The position numbers and the translations under genes were made by a program. A DNA stretch of 64,000 nucleotides from Eurosta solidaginis (taxonomy: Eukaryota > Arthropoda > Insecta > Diptera > Tephritidae): the NCBI RefSeq assembly GCF_040869045.1, contig NC_090320.1, forward strand, positions 245,892,978 through 245,956,977, given 5' to 3'. Shown here one piece after another: positions 44,740-55,754 of the stretch (position 1 is its first letter; each line of letters opens with the position of its first letter). The notes below the pieces were generated by a model. That model was not told where the DNA came from and searched no databases. It worked only from the letters and a program-made list of their open reading frames with translations.

Positions 44740-46190
44740 CTTTTTTCACATCCATTCAAACCTTTTTCAAGTCAAATACAGCTTGTTTCAAATAAAATGA
44801 GATTTCATATTTAAGTCTAATAAAACCTTTTTCAAACAAAATTAAGCTTTTCAACTCAAATGAAGCTTTTTTTCATTTCTAATGAAACCTTTTTCATTGC
44901 CATGGAAACTTTTTTCAAGTTTAATGAAACTCTTTCAAAGCAAAGGATTTTTTTTTTTTTTCTTCAAATCAAATAAAATTTTTTTCAAATCAAATGAAAC
45001 TGTTTTCAAGTCAAATGAACCTTTTTTCAAATCAAATAGAACTTGTTTACTTTCAAATAAAACGTTTTTCTTAAATTTTACACTTTTTTTAAAACAAGTG
45101 AAACTTCTTACTAACTGAATATAACTTTTTTCAAACCAAATGAATTTTTTTCATTTCAAACGAAACTTTTTTACTAATCTAAGAAAACTTTTTTCAAACT
45201 ACATGCAATTTTTTTACTTTCAAATGAAACATTTTCAAGTCAAATGAATTTTTTGTTTTTTTTTTCAAATCAAATTAAATTTTTTTCAAATCAAATGAAA
45301 ATTGTTTACTTTCAAATAAAACGTTTTTCTTCTGAAATAAAATTTTGTCAAAGCAAATCAAATTACATTTTTTTTTTTTCAACTCAAATATTTTTTTTTT
45401 TTTTCAAATGAAATTAAACTATTTTCAAATCAAATGGAACTTTTTTCAAATCAAATTAAACTAGTTTACTTTCAAATAAAACGTTTTTCTTGTCAAATGA
45501 AACTTTTTCCAAACGAAAATAATTTTTTTCATTTCAAACGAAACTTTTCTTCATTTCAAATCAAATGAAAATTTTTACTAATCTAAGAAAAATTTTTTCA
45601 AAACAACATGCAGTTTTTTACTTTCAAATTAAAAATTTTTCAAGTCAAATGAGACTTTTTTCTAACCAAATGAATTTTTTTTATTACAAAGTAAAGTTTT
45701 TCATTTTAAAGCAAACTTCTTTATAATCAAACGACAAAATTAATCAAATAAAACTGGTTTCAAACCAAAAGAAACTGTTTCATTTTCAAATAAAATGTTT
45801 TTCTAGTCAAATGAAAGTTTTTTCGAATCAAGTGAAATTTTTTCAAATCAAATTAAACTTATTAGTAATCAAATAAAAATTTTCCAAACCGAATGAAATT
45901 TTTTAATTTCAAACGAAACTTCTTTTATTTCAAATCAAACTTATTGTAAATAAAAAGAAAGTTTTTAGTAATCGAATAAAACATTTTTCAAGTCGAACGA
46001 AGCTTTTTTAAAATCAAATGAATTTTTTTTTATTTCAAATGAATCATTTTTCAAGTTAAATGAAATTTTTTCAAACCAAACGAAACTTTTTACTAATCAA
46101 ATAAAACTTTTTTACAATTAAATGTTTTTTTTTTTTTTTTCAAATCAAATGCAACTTTTTTGATTTAAAATTTGATTTGAAAAAATTTTT
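44740..46190. repeat. Degenerate T-rich minisatellite, ~20-30 bp units
   Basis: Dozens of irregular copies of TTTTTTCAAATCAAATGAAA-like units with T runs of variable length, in one orientation. The frame at 44882-45118 (Phe/Lys/Ser/Asn-rich repeats such as FFKSNETVFKSNE) comes from the array. Confidence 0.88.
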
Positions 46191-47224
46191 TTAGATTAGA
46201 TTAGATTTATTCATTCTTTCAATAATTTTTTTACATATATGTATACAATAACTTAAAAAATTATTAATAAATGAAAGAAAGTTAAGGCATTCAGTAAAAT
46301 AGTATGTAATTTTAGTGTTGAATGCCGTCACAAATTAAGATTAATGAACACAGCTTAAAGTGATTTGGAAAAAGTTTCAATTGATCTAAAGGGTGAAGAG
46401 AAGTACTTGACAACTTTTCTACTGGGTTGATGACGGTGTAATTTTCATGTATTTTGTCACCCACAACATACAAACGACATCGGAGCCGGTGATTTTAGGG
46501 CACAGCAAAATATCAAAGTTGACTTACATATTTAACTTGTTGCTTTTGTTGTGTTATTTTGTTGGTCTTTCAACTTTACATATCTGTTGTTTGTTATTAT
46601 ATTTTGTTAATTTTTTGGGTTCGTTCATTCGCTCCAAATTGTGGCAGTGTAAACGCTTCGTTGCACTCTTGTGACGCATGTCTATATGTATATAAATATG
46701 TACATATATTGAAGTTCTTGCTTACCGGCCATAAAGCTTCAATACCTACATATAAGCAGCCTGTCAATTGTTGTAACATGAGAAGCTTACATAAGTGCAT
46801 AACCGTACATCAATTGTAGAGTGGTGTATCAAACCATATCAACGGCAGTCTCGAAAAACGACCTATCTGACAAGCTTTTGAATAATGTCTTATATCGCAA
46901 GAAGACTTTCCCTCATAACTTTTTTCACAAATGTCCTATTTCAAAAAGGCTTTATCTCAGTACAAATTCAATATGATTTCAGACAAATATTAAATTATAA
47001 CCATGCACACGTTTTCAATATCGAAAGTTTATAAAAATTTAAAAAATTTTTTGATTTTATGAACAAAAATATAAATTTAAGTACAATTTTGGAAAATGGG
47101 CATGGCACCGCTCACATCTATCAGAATAAAATTTTAAAGTTTTGCAAGGCGTAAATCAAACACAAAGGAATTCGCCGTTATTTTTATGCTTTATGCTTAA
47201 GTGAGGTTTCGTCGTTGAGGCTAA
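46191..47224. other. No gene identified
   Basis: A short TTAGATTAGATTAGATT run at 46191-46207 may be the inverted tail of a non-LTR element. GGGCATGGCACCGCTCAC near 47098 recalls the GGGCGTGGCACCG block of Q. The mirrored frames at 46447-46819 lack recognisable domains. Confidence 0.45.
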
Positions 47225-47886
47225 GCGTTCGTATATGCGTTCCAGACGCTGTTGCTGTTGTTGTAGCAGTGCTGTTGTTGTAGGTGCGACCGATCACAAA
47301 TTGTCATCAATATCCTCTAACGGGAGCACAAGGAAACTTGCTGTTTCAACAGGGGTGGACCATAATGAGAGGGGTGTTAGAGGCGTTGGTTCCACAATAC
47401 AGTTGAGGAGATGGTTGGTGTCATGTGGGGACATGTTACAAGCAGGACATATGTTTTGCATGTCGGGGTTGATTCTTGATAGGTAAGAGTTTAACCTGTT
47501 ACAGTATCCAGTCCGAAGTTGAGCTAGAGTGACTCGCGTTTCCCTAGGGAGTGTGCGTTCCGCTTCTGCAAGTTTTGGGTATTGTTCTTTGAGTACAGGA
47601 TTCACCGGGGAATTCCTGGCATAGAGGTCCGATGCCTGTTTGTGGAGTTCACTGAGGACCTGCTTGTGTTTTTGGCTTCATACGGCTGTGTTCTCAGGTG
47701 CCGCATTGCCTCATAATGCTTACGGAGATGACTCCTTAGGCAACTGGGCGGTGTTGGCTCATCAGTCAGATGTCTGTTGGGATGCCCAGGTTTCTGGGTA
47801 TTCAGCAGGAACTGTTTGGTTAGCATTTCATTTCTCTCCCGTTCCAGACGCTCGTAGCACACTTCTTTCATTTCATATCGTTGCAT
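47225..47886 (-). pseudogene. Jockey-type non-LTR retrotransposon, RT C-terminal end
   Basis: Two minus frames. 47605-47294 encodes LPRETRVTLAQLRTGYCNRL, NSYLSRINPDMQNICPAC and SPHDTNHLLNCIVEPTPLTP, the terminal Cys/His region of jockey-clade pol proteins, and ends EDIDDNL. 47886-47602 gives the preceding region, rich in Arg and His (HPNRHLTDEPTPPSCLRSHL). A frameshift near 47603 separates them. The 3' UTR begins with CAACAACAGCAACAGCG repeats (47240-47275, inverse). The catalytic core is absent upstream (47890 onward). Confidence 0.82.
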
Positions 47887-48119
47887 GTGTGCAGATGAAT
47901 GAGTTTTTAAAAAGTTTCGCCTTCATTGACGACAGTACTCACTTGACAACGTATTATCTCTATCACCGCGTATCTGGCACTACAACTGCCCTTATTTGCA
48001 TAGCAACTACAGTAAATGCCACATATTTTGATGTTCTGAAATCCCTCGAATTGGATTTATGTATAGTAGCCTAGGATATGCTAAAGTCACTACTTCGGAG
48101 GCAAACATAGGTCAGTACC

Positions 48120-48850
48120 GTAGTGATACCACACCACAAAAAGTAGCTATTGCCATTTCTGTTCGATCCACTTCGAGAGCTGATAAGGGCAGCATCGTCT
48201 AACACCACTTAAAACCAGGCAGTTACACGTAAGGTGATCCACAATTTTCTCCTCTTCGTAGTCTTAACAACTTCTACAGAATCCACGATGGGGCACTCCT
48301 AGCCTATATAATTTCCTTCCAATAAGGCAGTTGCTATATTGTACTCATAGAAGTGTGGAAATTGTATCCCTTCATAATGTTTAAAGATAACTGGATCTCT
48401 TAACAACATTTTGGCCAGATTTGCTTAGATTTCCGACACCCTTGGGTTTGTTGCCATCTATCGTTGGCTCGACGGGAGATATACACCTTTACAATTAGGT
48501 TGCATGTGGCAAAAGGTAAACCTAAGAATTCTTAACCGGGAAGAATCTGCTTGGTCATTGCCTGCCTAGAAAGTTCGTCTGCAATGCAGTTACACTCAAT
48601 GTCCCTGTGTAGCAGGACCCATGTGAGATGTACACTATCACCTGATGATACCACTAAGCTGACGCAGGTTAGTTCAAAATTGAATAGGTAAGAGCCGATG
48701 GTGTTTTATTATTAAACCCTAAATAAAGATTTCTTTGCCGATATTGTGTTTCCTCTTCAAACCGCGGCTTATATGATAGCGGATACTTCTGCCTGGAAGA
48801 AACTGAGCAGGTCGTCCGAAAGAGAGTTGTAGGTCTCTTTTCTTTGCATA
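48120..48850 (-). pseudogene. Degenerate non-LTR RNase H region (probably family A-like)
   Basis: Minus strand, heavily interrupted. 48850-48770 gives LLSFFQAEVSAII (RNase H helix after the first catalytic strand), 48590-48490 gives a LSRQAMTKQI..FLGLPFATCNL linker, and 48290-48220 gives the Cys-rich tail (LYRLGVPHRGFC, EEEKIVDHL). The order matches other RNase H copies in the window. The open frames at 48669-49013 and 48769-48999 carry part of it. Confidence 0.55.
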
Positions 48851-49044
48851 AACGCTGATAGTGCTTCTTGGCAACGTGATGAGGTTCGGAAGCGGAAAGG
48901 CAATATTTTACAGCGAGGCGTTTGTATTGTGTTTGAATTCCCGCGGGAGACAAATTGGAAGGTATTACAATTTGGACCGTCCATACAAAAAAAATACATA
49001 ATGAAAAAATCAAACCATGAATACCCTCTAGGGATGAGAGAAGA

Positions 49045-50150
49045 GCTTATTCCTCTTTACTTCTTCTACGTAATAATAAATCAATGCGCACTAATAAGCG
49101 ACAGACGAACAGACTACCTGATTCCCTATCTGAGCTTCGAGGGCGACCTTAAAGCCACAAAGAGGTAGACGGTTTGTGCAAGGGTGCTCAAATGGCGGAC
49201 GAGGTGATACATGTTTACACAGATGGTTCCAAAGTAGTGGAAGGAGTAGGGTCTGCGGTATACTGTGCTGATCCTGAAATAAACACAGCCTACAGGCTGC
49301 CAGATTACTGTAGCGTTTTCCAAGCGGAAATAGTAGCTGTAACCAAAGCAGTAGAAACCCTGGAAGAAAATAGCCGAAGCTGCAATCGTGTTAACTTTTA
49401 TATTGACAGTCGAGCAGTAATTAAAGCAATAATCTCGCATAGCACAGCATCTAATTGCATGTTAGAGTGTAAGCCGTCCCTGGGGAGAATCGAAACAGGG
49501 AGAAGCATACAGCTATATTGGGTCCCAGGGCATATGGGAGTAGATGGGAATGAAAAAGCGGATGAACTAGCTAAAAAGGGCGCATCCCTTGAAGCTTGCT
49601 CCGTAGACGTCCCAATTAGACTGGGCGAAATTAAGCGAAGGCGAGAGGTGCACATGATAGACCAAGCAGGAAAGGCGTGGGTTCAAGCGCGGAGCTGTAA
49701 AGTGTCGAAGATTATGTGTAGGTCTTACAACCTTAGACTAACAAAGTGGCTTCTATCATTAAAAAGAGAGGACTGTAGACTCATGACGGGTATTCTGACT
49801 GGACACTGACTTCTAGCATCACATGCCTTTAAGTTAGGCTTGGTCAGGGATAGCAGATGTATGAAGTGCTTTCTGGAGGAGGAAACGATCGTGGACGTTC
49901 TGTGCTCGTGCCCTGCGCTTGCCAGGCTAAGACTCCAGCTATTAGGAGTGATACAGCTGTCAGATCTATAAGCAGCAAGTGTCCTAGGAAGCTTCTAGTA
50001 TTTGCCAAGAGGACGGAGTTATTTTATAACATAGGTCCTGGTTTTTGATAAGGTTTTTCAGTTTGGTCGTTAAAACTTCTGGTAACACTACGGACTTATT
50101 CAGTGTATGTTAGGTCCTCATGGACCGGCCAGTTCAACCTAACCTAATGA
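49045..50150 (+). mobile_element. Family B non-LTR retrotransposon, 5'-truncated copy
   Basis: Starts with a linker readable as RQTDYLIPYLSFEGDLKATK, then RNase H, the Cys-rich tail and the 3' UTR, ending GGCCAGTTCAACCTAACCTA. Compared with 51503-53046 it lacks the upstream RT-thumb part. A target duplication was not confirmed. Confidence 0.85.
49174..49809 (+). CDS. RNase H domain and C-terminal region of a family B non-LTR pol
   Basis: 211 codons, the best-preserved RNase H in the window. VIHVYTDGSKVVEGVGSAVY holds the first catalytic Asp, VFQAEIVAVTKAVETLE the catalytic Glu helix, VNFYIDSRAVIKAI the second Asp, and LYWVPGHMGVDGNEKADELA the His loop and last Asp, so the four-carboxylate set of RNase H1-type enzymes appears complete. 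It ends at TGA 49807-49809 (GHC to GH-stop), after which the Cys-rich tail continues at 49810-50048 with a frame change. The ATG is internal to the original pol; no separate protein is expected. Confidence 0.85.
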   Translation: MCKGAQMADEVIHVYTDGSKVVEGVGSAVYCADPEINTAYRLPDYCSVFQAEIVAVTKAVETLEENSRSCNRVNFYIDSRAVIKAIISHSTASNCMLECKPSLGRIETGRSIQLYWVPGHMGVDGNEKADELAKKGASLEACSVDVPIRLGEIKRRREVHMIDQAGKAWVQARSCKVSKIMCRSYNLRLTKWLLSLKREDCRLMTGILTGH

Positions 50151-50159
50151 ACGACAGTT

Positions 50160-50978
50160 ATGCTCGTTTTGTTGCTTGTTTGCTACTTATCTATTTGCCA
50201 CATTTTTCCCCAATATCGGTGTGACACACAATTATTATTAATAATTTCTCAACCGCTTCCTGAACTTACCATCAATCAGCGTATCAACACGAACATGCAC
50301 AATCCATCGTTCATCAGAGAAAATATACTTTTTACATAACGACCATAGAATCACCTTGAACGCATGTAAAAGCGATACTGCGACCAAAGTATAGAGTCAC
50401 AAAATCCTGAATTTACTAAACTGGTGCATTTGTGGAAAAGAAGAAGACGTCAACCTACCTAGGGAGACTCGATTTCTGCTGGCTCAACTTATGTCTGGAT
50501 ATTGTAGTTAGTTGAATTCTAACCCTCTATTAATAACAACATAAACTTGTATTTCTTCACTTTTCTTATTTTCTGTATTAACTTTTATCTCGAGTACTAA
50601 TTAAGGGTCTCTGGCTTATCTATGGATGTACTTTGGCCATAAGGCCAACGTTGCTTATTTTAACTTAACCAGTCATTGAAATTCCTTCCATTGATAAATA
50701 TGATTTAGTGTTGCATAATAGACTTCCTACTTCGATTTCATTACTGTCAATAAGTTCCGCAAACTCATCAATTTCACGATCCCTTTAGCATAGCTTAACC
50801 AATAAACAACAAGAGAGAAAATGGAATCGCTAAAGTCGTTTCAATTGCTTCCATTCCATAGAAGATCTTTTTGACAGCGCATAATCAATCAGCGAATAAA
50901 ATGATTTTGTAACTTGGTGCGGATTCAACTCTGCTCAATATAGGCCGAGATTCTACAATTCATAAAGTCGCTTTAGTT
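50160..50978. other. No recognised feature
   Basis: AT-rich sequence. No repeat ends or coding region were found. Confidence 0.5.
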
Positions 50979-51502
50979 GTTATACTCAGCTGAGCAGAGC
51001 TCACAGAGTGTATAAATTTTGTTCGCATAACGGTATCCCGCAACGGCATAAACTAAGCGAGATAGATATAGACTTCTATATATCAAAATGATATGGGCGA
51101 AAAAAGAAATATGTACATTTAGCCATTTCTGTCCGTCCGTCCGTCTGTCCGTAGACACGATAACTTGAGTAACTTTTGAGATATCTTAATGAAAATTGTA
51201 TGTTAGTTCCTGGGCACTCATCTCAGATCGCTATTGAAAATGAACGAAATCGGACTATAACCACGCCCACTTTTTCGATATCGAAAATTTCGAAAAACCG
51301 AAAAAATGCGGTAATTCATTGCCAAAGACGGATAAAGCGATGAAACTTGGTAGGTGGGTTGACCTTATGACGCAGAATAGAAAATTAGTAAAATTTTGGA
51401 CAATGGGCATGGCCTCGCCCACTTTTAAAAGAAGGTAATTTAAAAGTTTTTCTGGCTGTAATTTGGCAGCTGAGTATGTAATATTCGGTTACACCCGAAC
51501 TT
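50979..51502 (-). repeat. Short Q repeat, interrupted near its 5' end by family B
   Basis: Minus copy: TACTCAGCTGAGCAGAGCTC, the GTCCGTCCGTCC tract, CACGCCCACTTTTTCGATAT, and the junction TTTGGCAGCTGAGTA. It ends at ACCCGAACTT (51493-51502), which is repeated at 53047-53056 where the Q sequence resumes to 53075 (AGCCCTCTTTACTTG). Confidence 0.85.
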
Positions 51503-52330
51503 GGACTAGGCCTATGTTAGGAGGGGTGACCTTACAGGAGAAACCTTGCACAAAATATCTAGGAATCATCCTAGACAGTAAGCTGTCATGGAAGCTCAAC
51601 GTGGAGGAGAGGGTCAAGAAGGCCTCAACGGCACTCTATGCATGTAAAAGAATGCTGGGGTGTACGTGGGGCTATCGCCCTCTCTTTCCCATTGGGTTTT
51701 TATAGCGATTGTAAGCCCTATTCTATACTATGGAGTTCTTGTTTGGTGGAAAGCCACACAAAAAACAACATACCTCAAAAAATTAGACGGGGTATGAAGA
51801 CTATCGATGCTTAGCATTACGGAAGGCCTGAAAACAACCCCGACGGCTGCACTGTATGCCATTCTGCACATCCCACTTGTAGACCTGGTAGCAAAGAACA
51901 AAGCGTTAACGACCGCAACCAGGCTCGGTGCTTCGGGGCAGCTTGATCGCCGACCATATGGCCATAGTAGTACAGCGTCATCAATCACAAGACAAACATA
52001 CTACATTATTCCCTATCTGCGCTTCGAGGAAGATCTTAAGGCCACAATAGAGGTGCACGATTGACGCAAGGGTGCGCAAATGGCGGACGAGGCGATACAT
52101 GTGTACACAGATGGTTCCAAGGTAGTGGAAGGAGTAGGGTCTGCGGTATACTGTGCTGATCCGTAAATAAGCAGATCCTACAGGCGGCCGGATTACTGTA
52201 CCGTTTTCCAAGCGGAAATATTAGCCGTAACCAAAGCAATAGAAACCCTGGAGAGAATAGCTTATACCGCAACCGTGCTAACTTTTATATTGACAGTCAA
52301 GCAGCAATTAAGGCAATAATCTCGCATAGC
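51503..52330 (+). pseudogene. Family B RT thumb, linker and RNase H start, frameshifted
   Basis: Frames at 51463-51705 (KPCTKYLGIILDSKLSWKLN, STALYACKRMLGCTWG) and 51807-52064 (LSITEGLKTTPTAALYAILH, RQTYYIIPYLRFEEDLKATI) cover the RT-to-RNase H linker. 52077-52330 then encodes the IHVYTDGSKVVEGVGSAVY strand, interrupted by stops. The first of these starts in flanking Q sequence. Confidence 0.8.
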
Positions 52331-52345
52331 ACAGCATCTAAATGC

Positions 52346-52942
52346 GTGTTAGAGTGTAAGCAGTCTCTGGAGAGAATGGGGACAGGGAGAAGCATACATC
52401 TATATTGGGTCCCAGGACATATGGGAATAGATGGGAATGAAAAAGCGGACGATCTAGCTAAAAAGGGCGCATCCCTCAAAGCTTGCTCTGTAGATGTCCC
52501 AATTAGATTGGGCGAGATTAAGCGAAGGCGAGAGGTGCACATGATCGACCAAGCGGGAAAGGTGTGGGTTCAAGCGCGGGGCTGTAAAGTGTCGAAGATT
52601 ATGTGTAGGTCTTACAACCTTAGACTAACAAAGTTGCTTCTATCATTAAACAGAGAGGACTGTAGACTCATGACGGGGATTCTGACTGGACACTGCCTTC
52701 TGGCGTCACATGCCTTTAAATTAGGCTTGGTCAGTGATAGCAGATGTAGGAAGTCCGGGTTGGAGGAGGAAACGATCGAACACGTTCTGTGCTCGTGCCC
52801 TGCACTTGCCAGGCTGAGACTCCAGCTATTAGGAGTGATACAGCTGTCAGATCTAGAAGCAGCAAGTGGCTTAAGTCCTAGGAAGCTTCTAGTATTTGCC
52901 AAGAGGACGGAGTTATTTTATAACATAGGTCCTGGTTTTTGA
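52346..52942 (+). CDS. RNase H C-terminal half and Cys-rich tail of family B pol
   Basis: 198 codons: LYWVPGHMGIDGNEKADDLA (His loop and last catalytic Asp of RNase H), DVPIRLGEIKRRREVHMIDQ, RLMTGILTGHCLLASHAFKL, then CRKSGLEEETIEHVLCSCPA, a C-x(n)-H-x4-C type motif near the end of such pol proteins. It ends NIGPGF, followed by the 3' UTR. This copy is the best reference for the family tail in the window. No independent start is implied. Confidence 0.85.
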   Translation: MLECKQSLERMGTGRSIHLYWVPGHMGIDGNEKADDLAKKGASLKACSVDVPIRLGEIKRRREVHMIDQAGKVWVQARGCKVSKIMCRSYNLRLTKLLLSLNREDCRLMTGILTGHCLLASHAFKLGLVSDSRCRKSGLEEETIEHVLCSCPALARLRLQLLGVIQLSDLEAASGLSPRKLLVFAKRTELFYNIGPGF

Positions 52943-53075
52943 TAGGGTTTTTCAGGTTGGTCGTTAAAACAAACTTCTGGTAACACTAGGGACTCAATCA
53001 GTCGATGTGAGGTCCTCATGGACCGGCCAGTTCAACCTACCTACCTACCCGAACTTAGCCCTCTTTACTTGTTTT

Positions 53076-54130
53076 GTAACGATTAGGATACTACTCGAAG
53101 GTCTTACGAGGTGTTGTCGATGTTATTTGCCGGATATAAACCTAGAACATTCTGGAGTTAGCACCTTGAGGAGTTTTCCCTATTATTTCTAAAACAGTTT
53201 CATAAAAGAGGTAGATAATGGAGCTATTGAAGCTATGTGGCTATAAAGCTGTACATTGCACTAATCAGCCCTTTGAATCCCCTATAGTAGCCGATACTGA
53301 TTCCAGCGCAATGTCACGGGACTAAAAAGGAAGAGGGATTGTAGCAAGCTTTAAACATGGTCTCGGCACCACAACTCCTTATGCATTGGATTTCATCCCG
53401 CCAATTGCTTCTGAGAGCAGGTACTTCCTCCTCGTAGCTTTCAGGCTCTCTCAAGTTTTGCATTCAAGCTAAAATTATTCGAAAAAAGCTCACCAGTCCC
53501 TGCCCGAAATTGCCTTCCCACCCCACATCTTCCCAGAGGGTACAGAAGGCCTCGTGGTCAGGTTATATTAGTATATTTTGTTACAGCATCTACAATCAAC
53601 CTCCTGCAGCATGTTACATTTACACTTTCCTCTGACGCACTCTCTAGGGCTGTCTACATCTCTCTGGCAATCCTTTTAGGCAATAGTTTATGGATGAACA
53701 CAAACAGAGTAAATTCGACCTTGGAAGAAAAGGCTCGAGTTTTTTGCGTTGGTGTGGCTCATTTATCTACTTCACAGTCGAATGGTGAGCTATTTTAGTA
53801 GGCCTGTCTTTATATTTTGCGTTTTTTGTTACCGATTGCCGCTATCGACGAATTTTCCTTCCTTTCTAGCTGTAAATTTGAGTAATCAAATTTTTTAAAA
53901 TATGTGAGCTGAGGCTGGAGTCCTTGGGCGAGGCTCAATAGGTTTTTGCTGCCTTAAAAGAATAAAAATGTCTTTCAAGTTTTGGAGACCTAGCTCAACT
54001 TTAAAGAGTAACACAGGAGCTCCCCTCATCTGATCCGGAGACGTGTGAATCTTTAAGGAAGTAACAGCATAAATAAGCTCATTACAACATGCTGAGCATT
54101 CCCTAGTGAGCATTCTCTAGTGATAAATAC
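53076..54130. other. U-type UTR remnant, then no recognised feature
   Basis: 53076-53170 (AACGATTAGGATACTACTCG, GTTGTCGATGTTATTTGCCG) resembles the start of the U repeat at 7760. Beyond that no gene or repeat was identified; the 72-codon minus frame at 53895-54113 has no recognisable domain. Confidence 0.45.
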
Positions 54131-54447
54131 ATAAATGTAAGGCGCGATAACCTGCGAAGAGATTTTAGGCCGAGTTTCTCTTCCAATTTGCGTATTGCTC
54201 CTTTTAGTTTTGCCTACAAATTGGCGGGACGAGACCTACTTATTTTATGCCGAATGCGTACAGTATTCGTAAGGCAGATGAGTTTTCACTGACAGCTTTT
54301 CATTGCGAAAATATTCTCGGAGTGCTTGCCAAACACTGCCGAGGGGCGATCCCGCTTGGAAAAATTGACTTCTAATTATTTTACCTGGGACGTGAACCCA
54401 GGATCTTCTGTGCGGGAGGCACTACCATCACACCACGACGGCCGCAC
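54131..54447 (-). mobile_element. tRNA-derived SINE, near full length
   Basis: The reverse complement runs from GCGGCCGTCGTGGTGTGATG, GTAGTGCCTCCCGC and box B-like TGGGTTCACGTCCC through GCGGGATCGCCCCTCGGCAG and GACAAAAC-free body to GGTTATCGCGCCTTACATTT. Boxes A and B are close to consensus. A minus-strand insertion, opposite to the copies at 60717 and 61901. Confidence 0.88.
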
Positions 54448-54611
54448 CTAATGATAAGAAAGCCTTTTACGCTCGATTTATCTGTACCCATTCGATATAA
54501 GAGATCTGTCTTTGATCCACAAGGCAGATGATCGTATTATAGTGGGTGTAAAATTATATCCCAATCATTGAATAGATTTAATTTTTTCCTAAAATTCGCA
54601 TCAACCTGCAC

Positions 54612-54850
54612 TTAGAGCTTCGACTCATTCGTGAACCAGATAACTAGTTCACAGTTCAGGTGAGTTCCACCCCCTTCCTCTCAGAGAGAACTGATTTTGT
54701 CGGCAGACAATATTCTGCTCTGTTTGGAATAAAGTCGAACTTAGTAAGAATGCCTGAATGAAGAGCTCGGAGACAGGCGGCGCATAGCGCCCATATCATG
54801 AATCCCTTGCAATGGCCGGTCTTCAAGTAAATATTCCGGGGATGTAAGAT
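54612..54850 (-). mobile_element. Family A non-LTR scrap (linker region)
   Basis: TTCGACTCATTCGTGAACCA, GGAATAAAGTCGAACTTAGT and ATATCATGAA...CAATGGCCGGTC align with 1375-1610 on the same strand (CTTCGACCCATCCGTGAACA, GGATAAAGTCGAAACTAGTA). Coding frames are lost. Confidence 0.6.
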
Positions 54851-55749
54851 TTAGAAGATTATATAAATAAGATAAAACGAACCTCAAACTAATACAGCTT
54901 GAGGCCAGTCGAATTAAAAGGTATGTTTAATTGTTTAACGCACTGCTACAAAGGCAGCGACCCTCAACTTGGAAGACTACGATCTGATTAATTAGTCAAA
55001 TTTCGTGATAAGGTTTTGTGCAGAATTATCGTTCCTAGCTCTACGCGCCTCAGGAATCGAACCTAGCTGAGTAAGTTAACCACGCTTGCCACTTAACCAC
55101 TGCGGCATGAAAGAATCAAAAAGAGAAGCTCTAAGTAGGAAGCGATAACTTCAAAGCGATCACCTTAAGGCTTAAGACAATGTCGTCGTTATCATTTCGA
55201 TTCTCTGTTGATCATTACAACAACCAAAAACAAACAGGAATACTATATTAATTTTTCTAATAATGATGCATGATCGCTAGCGGTAGCATGTTAACGAGGC
55301 AACAACAACAATGAATACATACGAAATTCCATGAGGCATTATCATTGCAAACAAAAAAGGGAGACAAAACAATGCTGCATGCGCATGTTGCAGATACATG
55401 TTGCAAGTACTTAATGCATTCGAAATCAATAAAAAGAATTACGAATGAGCTGAACTGAAGTACGTCGTGTTGTCTTGCTGAGTAGCAAAATTATTGCTAA
55501 CAAGCAATTGCAGCATCATGCCACATGCCACATGCCAAATGCCATTAAATTGTCGCTATGTAGTTTTGTCATCCTCATCACATCGATGCCATAAACATCA
55601 CTAAGGAGGCAAAAGAAATTGTCGGAGCTGCTGGAGCTGCTTCTGTTGCTATTGGCTATGCACGTTGTAGCGGTAACTCTTTATTCAGATGGCTATCATT
55701 AAACTTGTTAATGCCACTTGCGTTGTTGCTGTTATCGTTGTTATTGTCA
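54851..55749. other. No gene; contains one tRNA-like sequence
   Basis: Apart from the tRNA-like stretch at 55040-55107, nothing is recognised. Repeated GCCACATGCCA units near 55520 are a minor tandem. Confidence 0.45.
55040..55107 (-). ncRNA. tRNA-like sequence with RNA polymerase III boxes
   Basis: The reverse complement has box A TGGTTAAGTGG (55089-55099) and a perfect box B GGTTCGATTCC (55053-55063) at tRNA-like spacing. The acceptor stem does not pair convincingly (GCCGCAG against GGCGCG), so it is more likely the head of a tRNA-derived SINE or a tRNA pseudogene than a functional tRNA. Confidence 0.5.
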
Positions 55750-55754
55750 CGTCG

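Larger units (their letters stand above)
51503..53046 (+). mobile_element. Family B non-LTR retrotransposon inserted in Q
   Basis: 5'-truncated insertion flanked by the duplication ACCCGAACTT (51493-51502 and 53047-53056). The content in order is RT thumb (TKYLGIILDSKLSWKLNVEE near 51545-51610), linker, RNase H, Cys-rich tail and 3' UTR, with the tail GTTCAACCTACCTACCTACC. The short ACCT repeats at the 3' end replace a poly-A tail. Confidence 0.9.

Noticed and set aside
44882..45118. Phe/Lys-rich repeated protein
   Set aside because: Generated by the T-rich minisatellite.
55040..55107. Functional tRNA gene
   Set aside because: Boxes A and B are good but the acceptor stem does not pair convincingly; kept only as tRNA-like.
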